A stretch of DNA of 20,860 nucleotides from Seminavis robusta (Eukaryota; Bacillariophyta; Bacillariophyceae; Naviculales; Naviculaceae). A program made the translations under genes and the position numbers. Positions within the stretch are counted from its first letter, which is position 1. Every line of letters begins with the position of its first letter. The notes under the pieces are model-generated. The model saw only the letters and a list, made by a program, of their open reading frames with translations, was not told where the DNA came from and made no database searches. The stretch lies in the NCBI GenBank assembly GCA_903772945.1, contig CAICTM010001910.1, forward strand, positions 1-20,860. Reading direction: 5' to 3'. This document shows positions 17,115 to 20,860 of this stretch, piece by piece.

Positions 17115-18484
17115 ATGAGTGGAACGAATTTATTTAGTGAGGTGAGCAATCCTTTGCTTCTGGGTACTGTTCGGTTCGGTTCGACGCTGCAGGCTCTCTC
17201 TCTCAGATCTCAGGGATACCACCACTTCTTAGCCAGAATCTGCATGGGAGATCCATTGGAGAATGGCCAGTAGCTGAAAGATTGGAGGCCATCAGGAGAA
17301 ACAATGCCTTGAAACAGGCAATCGCTCCTTTTCCCTTTGGATCGCGAGTCAGTCAGACAGCTCTGCTGCTTGAATGCGTTGAAGCCCAGCTGCATGGAGC
17401 ATGGGCATATATGGGCATGCACTCTTGTATCAACGCCCACCACCACAGCCGCCCACCACCGCAGCCCCTGCTCTGCCTAGCTTCGCCCCCCTCGCTCCTT
17501 AACGTGGTATCTATTTAGTATTTACCTCGGCAGGTAAACTGCCTGAGTTCTCAACCCCTTTAATTCCGTCTCCTTGAGACGGCGCACCTTTTGGTTACCC
17601 CCTCAGTTGCACTCTGAAATCGATTGGCTCGCGTTTACTGTGTAAATTAGTGTACCCGCACTTCAGTTGCAGAATCAACGGTCATGTGCTTCGAAAGATT
17701 TAGTTCCTTCTCCTTGAGACGGCGCCATGTGCTTCGAAAGATTTAGATCGATTCGTGGATAAAGGAACCATTAAAGTTACTAAGGTTAAAGATAAACTGA
17801 TTGAGTACCGCATTATTGAAGGCGCAGCACTGACTTCTCTCCCTCATTGAATTCGTATGGTAAACAGGAGGTAAATCCAAGCTTGGCCGACAAGAGTGGT
17901 ATACGTATACCGGTAGGAGGAGTTCTTTATCCAATCGGCCGATCGATCGATCGATCGCAATGAGGTAAGCCTATTATCAAGAGTGTTAATTGAAGGTACA
18001 GCGCTGACTTCTCTCCCTCATTCAATTTCTATGGTAAACAGGAGAGAATTCCAAGCTCGGCCATCAACAGGTGAGTTGGCATTTAATTATTCGAATCGAA
18101 TCGAATCGGTCGCACCTCTGTTATCCAAGCCTCACTCAAGCCATCCTTCTCCGGTGCAGATTGGAAAGCCATCCCTCATTGAATCCTATGGACCGTGGGA
18201 TGGCAGTCAGTTCTCGGCCCATGACGGCCAAGTTGGTGCAATTTGAAAAACAATGGTAAGTCTCCGGTCGTCTGCAGTTGAGCACAGAAAACAAAACTCA
18301 TATCTATTTGTTGTTTTCTCTGCTGTACTGCTGATGGCCGAGGAAATCCCATTGTCAAACGAACGATCGGTCGCTCCGGAGAACACGAGGAAGAAGAGGC
18401 TACCGCTACGGAGGTATGTGGACGGAGGAAACTGTTAACTCCAGCCCTACCAACAGCATGAACGGACCGTCGTCGACTTATTGA
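17115..18484 (+). CDS. Candidate multi-exon gene, unknown function (partly resolved model)
   Basis: No single long frame exists, but splice-consistent exons join up. Exon 17115-17141 (MSGTNLFSE) ends at GTGAGC. An exon from 17207 follows a CTCTCTCTCTCAG acceptor and reads through NLHGRSIGEWPVAERLEAIR and GSRVSQTALLLECVEAQLHG; its donor is unclear. The last three exons fit exactly: 18002-18070 (SPSFNFYGKQERIPSSAINR), 18160-18255 (MDRGMAVSSRPMTAKLVQFE) and 18343-18484 (ending NSMNGPSSTY, stop at 18482). Both of their introns are phase 2 with GTGAGT and GTAAGT donors and CAG/GAG acceptors. A further 38-nt exon at 17747-17784 would supply the phase needed before 18002, but its GTTAAA donor is weak. 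The C-terminus is basic (RSLRRTRGRRGYRYGG). I recognise no family, signal peptide or membrane helix. It shares a divergent promoter with the EngB-like gene. Confidence 0.5.
17564..17746 (+). repeat. Interleaved short direct repeats
   Basis: TTCCKTCTCCTTGAGACGGC occurs at 17564 and 17704; CATGTGCTTCGAAAGATTTAG begins at 17683 and 17726. The second pair gives a 43-bp tandem period. In the 17564 copy CCGTCTC-CTT-GAGACGG is a perfect hairpin; the 17704 copy has one mismatch. Both CATGTG units end TTTAG, a possible 3' splice site. Confidence 0.8.
17815..18070 (+). repeat. Tandemly duplicated exon (two copies, 174 bp apart)
   Basis: 17815-17896 and 17989-18070 match over about 80 bp, starting ATTGAAGG and sharing CTGACTTCTCTCCCTCATT and TATGGTAAACAGGAG. 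Both have a CAG|C acceptor and code in the same frame, for TDFSPSLNSYGKQE and ADFSPSFNFYGKQE. The second copy keeps a GTGAGT donor at 18071; the first lacks it at the matching place (TGGTAT) but has GTAAAT 20 bp earlier, directly after its GAG. Confidence 0.75.
17940..17957. repeat. (CGAT)n microsatellite
   Basis: CGATCGATCGATCGATCG, between the two exon copies; unequal slippage here could have shifted any reading frame running through it. Confidence 0.9.
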
Positions 18485-18803
18485 AAGGGAACAGGAGCGA
18501 GGCTAGCTACTCGACAACACACAAGAGAGTGGATCCTCCTACCGGATTCATCCCTTCTTGTTATTTCCTACTGTTTTGGTGGTGATTCCTGTGTCGGTAC
18601 CCATTTTCCTGTATGCGCAAATCAAGCACTGTTGCCACTAGCTATACGGCAGCTGGATACAATGGCTGGATTGACAATATTCCTGCAATACACGGCTCTT
18701 AGCCTTATTCGCGACTCGATCCTAGATAGGGTTTGAGTTCGACTCATGACTGAGTCTTTCGTGAATAGTCATTGAGACAGGGTTCTCATGACCGCTAGTC
18801 ATA
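18485..18803. other. 3' flank of the spliced gene
   Basis: No gene seen. A small GACTCA-TGAC-TGAGTC hairpin lies at 18741-18756 just before the retroelement leader; the element may start here rather than at 18804. Confidence 0.4.
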
Positions 18804-18935
18804 CTAGTCGATGTGAAACATCGGCTAGAATTTAGCTGGCGTGGAGAGTTCCACGCTACTAGATAAATCTAGACGAATTTCCAGCGTTCCGTTTTGGATC
18901 GTGGAGTGAGTAGGATCGCTACCCGCAACCTACTC
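18804..18935. other. Chain of stem-loops in the retroelement leader
   Basis: Four stems follow one another: CTAGTCGATGT-GAA-ACATCGGCTAG (18804-18828, 11 pairs with one G.T); GCGTGGA-GAGT-TCCACGC (18839-18856); CTAGAT-AA-ATCTAG (18859-18872); GAGTAGG/CCTACTC (18908-18914 with 18929-18935). The density is unlike the flanks and suggests a folded RNA or LTR-end signal. Confidence 0.6.
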
Positions 18936-19070
18936 TATCACACCATACAGTCTCCCGCGGGAACAGATCTACGATCCTTGATGTGGATCTCTCTTGTTAT
19001 TAGTTTTCATAGTTTTTTAATCTCTCTCATAACTTCATTCTCTCAAACTCAAAACACTCGAAAGATCTTA

Positions 19071-19121
19071 CACTACTTTTAGCGTAGTGCATTTTGTTAA
19101 CAAAACAATAGCTTTCACTAC
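19071..19121. other. Mutually exclusive hairpins before gag
   Basis: CACTAC (19071) can pair with GTAGTG (19084), or the same GTAGTG can pair with CACTAC (19116), which then encloses the perfect palindrome TTTTGTTAACAAAA (19092-19105). The structure ends 20 bp before the ATG at 19141. Confidence 0.55.
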
Positions 19122-19140
19122 CCTCAACTTATTCCTCACC

Positions 19141-20478
19141 ATGAAGATGCGCAAAAGACGCATACACCAGCTTCGAGTCCCAGCTGCGTGACAAACAATC
19201 CTTCTTCTCATCGACCTCGATGAGAATGCGAAATCGACGATTCTCGCTCTACCACCTACAAATTGCACTATTCCAGCAGATGCATAACACGCCAAGTACA
19301 CCTTCAAGGTCCAAATCTTCAATGGATCGAGACTCCGCGTCAAACCATCAAGTGGGCTGGACGTATGGGAAGGTCTTCGTCGGGCTCGCCATTGCTACGC
19401 CTGACGACAAAAACAACCCCTCAGGGAGAGATGACTTCTAGCTCGGCCAAGAGCAGTTACGAATCTAGCTGTGCAGGCACCGTGAAATACGTTGGAATAG
19501 CCTTGCGCCAGATTCAGTCAACACGATTCCTCCACTGCGACGATACGTGGCGGTGAAGACGAACCACTTTCCAAGCAGTTTCCAGGCTGCCTGAACGGAG
19601 CAGCTCAGCCTGCTTTGGACGATCGCTGACATTACGTTGGCATAAATTGCCTGTATCGAAGCGGTCTGACCCTACAGGCTCTTGAAAAGCAGAAACCATT
19701 ATGCGTCGCAAGATGACAAGCCGTCTGATATGTCTACCGGCTTATGTCAACTACAACTCAGTCGGATGAACATACGATGAACTTCCTCGTTTCCACCTTT
19801 TGGACCACAACAAAACATTGAACGCATGACGAAGTAATTGACCATGTTGTAATGGAATTCCACAGCTCGTGGATGAGAGAAGATGGACTAACCGACTTCG
19901 ATCCTTTTCAGCTCCTATCGGAGAAACCATTGGAGTTCTGCGAACGCATGAATCCCCCGAAGACTTGACAAGGGCGTGGATGCCAAGCAAGCTCGCTTCT
20001 AAGAATAACAACAGACAAGAATACAAGTCTACTCGCAACAACACCCATTCTTCCAAGAACGAAAGAATAGTGGGTGCGACTACCACGGGTCCCAGCACCA
20101 CAACACTGCTGCGACTGCATGACTTGGAAGAAAGCTCAAGGCCAAGTCTCAGTCTCGTCTGACAACGATACGAAACGCCAATCGACAACAAGAACAAGAA
20201 CCTTGGAAAACGCAAGTCCGACGCACGCCAAGACCTACACCAAGAAAGGAACTCTCTGTACTCATGAAGAAGGTTTCAACGCTGCGGTCAAGTGCTGATC
20301 GAAGAAGAAAACGAATCAACCATGTTGCAAAGCGAAAGTCTGAACATCCGACAACGAGGGGACGGAACTCGACTCCCTGTGGATCCATCAAACAATGATG
20401 GACAAGAAGATGGCCGCTGTCGACAAGGCCTTGCGGAATTCGACTTCAAACATTCGGACGGAGAGATCACCGTCTGAG
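19141..20478 (+). pseudogene. Broken gag-like region
   Basis: An ATG at 19141 is followed by a stop after 16 codons, and coding-like sequence then jumps between frames. Blocks include MTSSSAKSSYESSCAGTVKY (about 19429-19488) and a CDYHG..HHNT stretch at 20075-20107 that resembles the zinc knuckle of Ty3-type gag, whose last Cys falls in another frame. After it comes a Lys/Arg/Gln-rich tail ending near a stop at 20478. Frequent frameshifts show the element is not functional. Confidence 0.5.
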
Positions 20479-20717
20479 GATTAGGCCAAGGATGATGATT
20501 CAACGGAATCATGTTCCGTTTTCTCATACCTAAGTTATTAAGATATCTCACTAAATATAAAACAAATTTGTTTGGCAACTAACGAAGTCTAACGCAAAAT
20601 AAGACAAATGCCTAGTAACTGCTCAGCTAGACACTGACGATCTGTTTAGCATCGTTAACTTCCGTCCAATGCCAATCAACTCATCAACGTCGCACGACAA
20701 GAGACCCTGAAACTATC

Positions 20718-20860
20718 GTCTATGTAGATTTAACAGACGAGCGAAAGGAAAACGAAAACCCGTTACACTCCTGTGCTTACTGGATACAGAAGCACCCGGA
20801 ACTTTAATTACCCAAAATCATGCTAAGAGATTAAGAATGAAGGATCATGGGGGCATCCAA
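20718..20860 (+). pseudogene. Start of a damaged retroelement aspartic protease
   Basis: Two adjacent frames give IVYVDLTDERKENE and then VTLLCLLDTEAPGTLITQ, the usual beginning of a retroelement protease with its hydrophobic-hydrophobic-DTG core. The frame breaks in the A-rich run near 20748-20758, and the catalytic Gly of DTG reads Glu (GAA). The copy is therefore doubly inactive. The window ends within it. Confidence 0.55.

Larger units (their letters stand above)
18804..20860 (+). mobile_element. Decayed LTR retroelement, 5' part (Ty3/gypsy-like)
   Basis: A structured non-coding leader (18804-19140), a frameshifted gag-like region and the start of an aspartic protease follow in the order expected of an LTR retroelement. 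TGTGAAACATC at 18812 could be the 5' LTR start. I cannot fix the LTR end or a primer-binding site, because no second LTR lies in the window. It runs off the right edge. Confidence 0.6.

Noticed and set aside
18736..18750. tRNA B-box-like GAGTTCGACTC
   Set aside because: The T-arm stem does not pair and no A box or acceptor stem is found at the right spacing.
1..20860. CRISPR array, bacterial operon or prophage
   Set aside because: No regularly spaced repeats; spliced genes and organelle-targeting signals show eukaryotic nuclear DNA.

Overview
The window looks like nuclear DNA of a pennate diatom, possibly a raphid species such as Seminavis (an inference from gene content, not proven). The reasons are: a membrane-anchored leucine-rich-repeat (LRR) protein of a kind common in diatoms, split by short GT-AG introns (74-102 bp); a BT1-family transporter whose signal peptide runs into a Phe-type plastid-targeting motif; large intron-poor genes packed head-to-head or tail-to-tail; and decayed LTR-retroelement DNA.

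Layout, left to right. 1-1345: coding-like debris in shifting frames, a decayed gene of unknown family. 1628-4450 (+): four-exon LRR membrane protein. 4451-5076: its 3' flank, which holds one arm of an inverted duplication and a 77-bp tandem repeat. 5077-6942 (-): folate/biopterin-type transporter, probably plastid. 6943-8939: about 2 kb with no convincing gene. 8940-10763 (+): glyoxalase-like (VOC fold) domain fused to a long Lys/Pro-rich tail. 11684-14062 (+): secreted GH51 alpha-L-arabinofuranosidase. 14331-15450 (-): second arm of the inverted duplication (a broken LRR tail) joined to fragments of another decayed gene. 15671-16813 (-): EngB/YihA-type ribosome-assembly GTPase, probably organellar. 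17115-18484 (+): a candidate multi-exon gene that I assembled from splice signals; its short exons make it easy to miss, and one exon is tandemly duplicated. 18804-20860 (+): 5' part of a decayed LTR retroelement, with a stem-loop-rich leader, broken gag and the start of a damaged aspartic protease, running off the right edge.

The intact genes do not form one pathway. They cover surface recognition, plastid transport, a VOC-fold protein, pentose-polymer hydrolysis and organellar ribosome assembly. The most notable points are the unannotated spliced gene with a duplicated exon, the inverted duplication that carried an LRR 3' end about 10 kb away, the mutually exclusive stem-loops in the retroelement leader, and the tandem cytosolic repeats of the LRR protein. 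All similarity statements are by eye; no database search or alignment was run.
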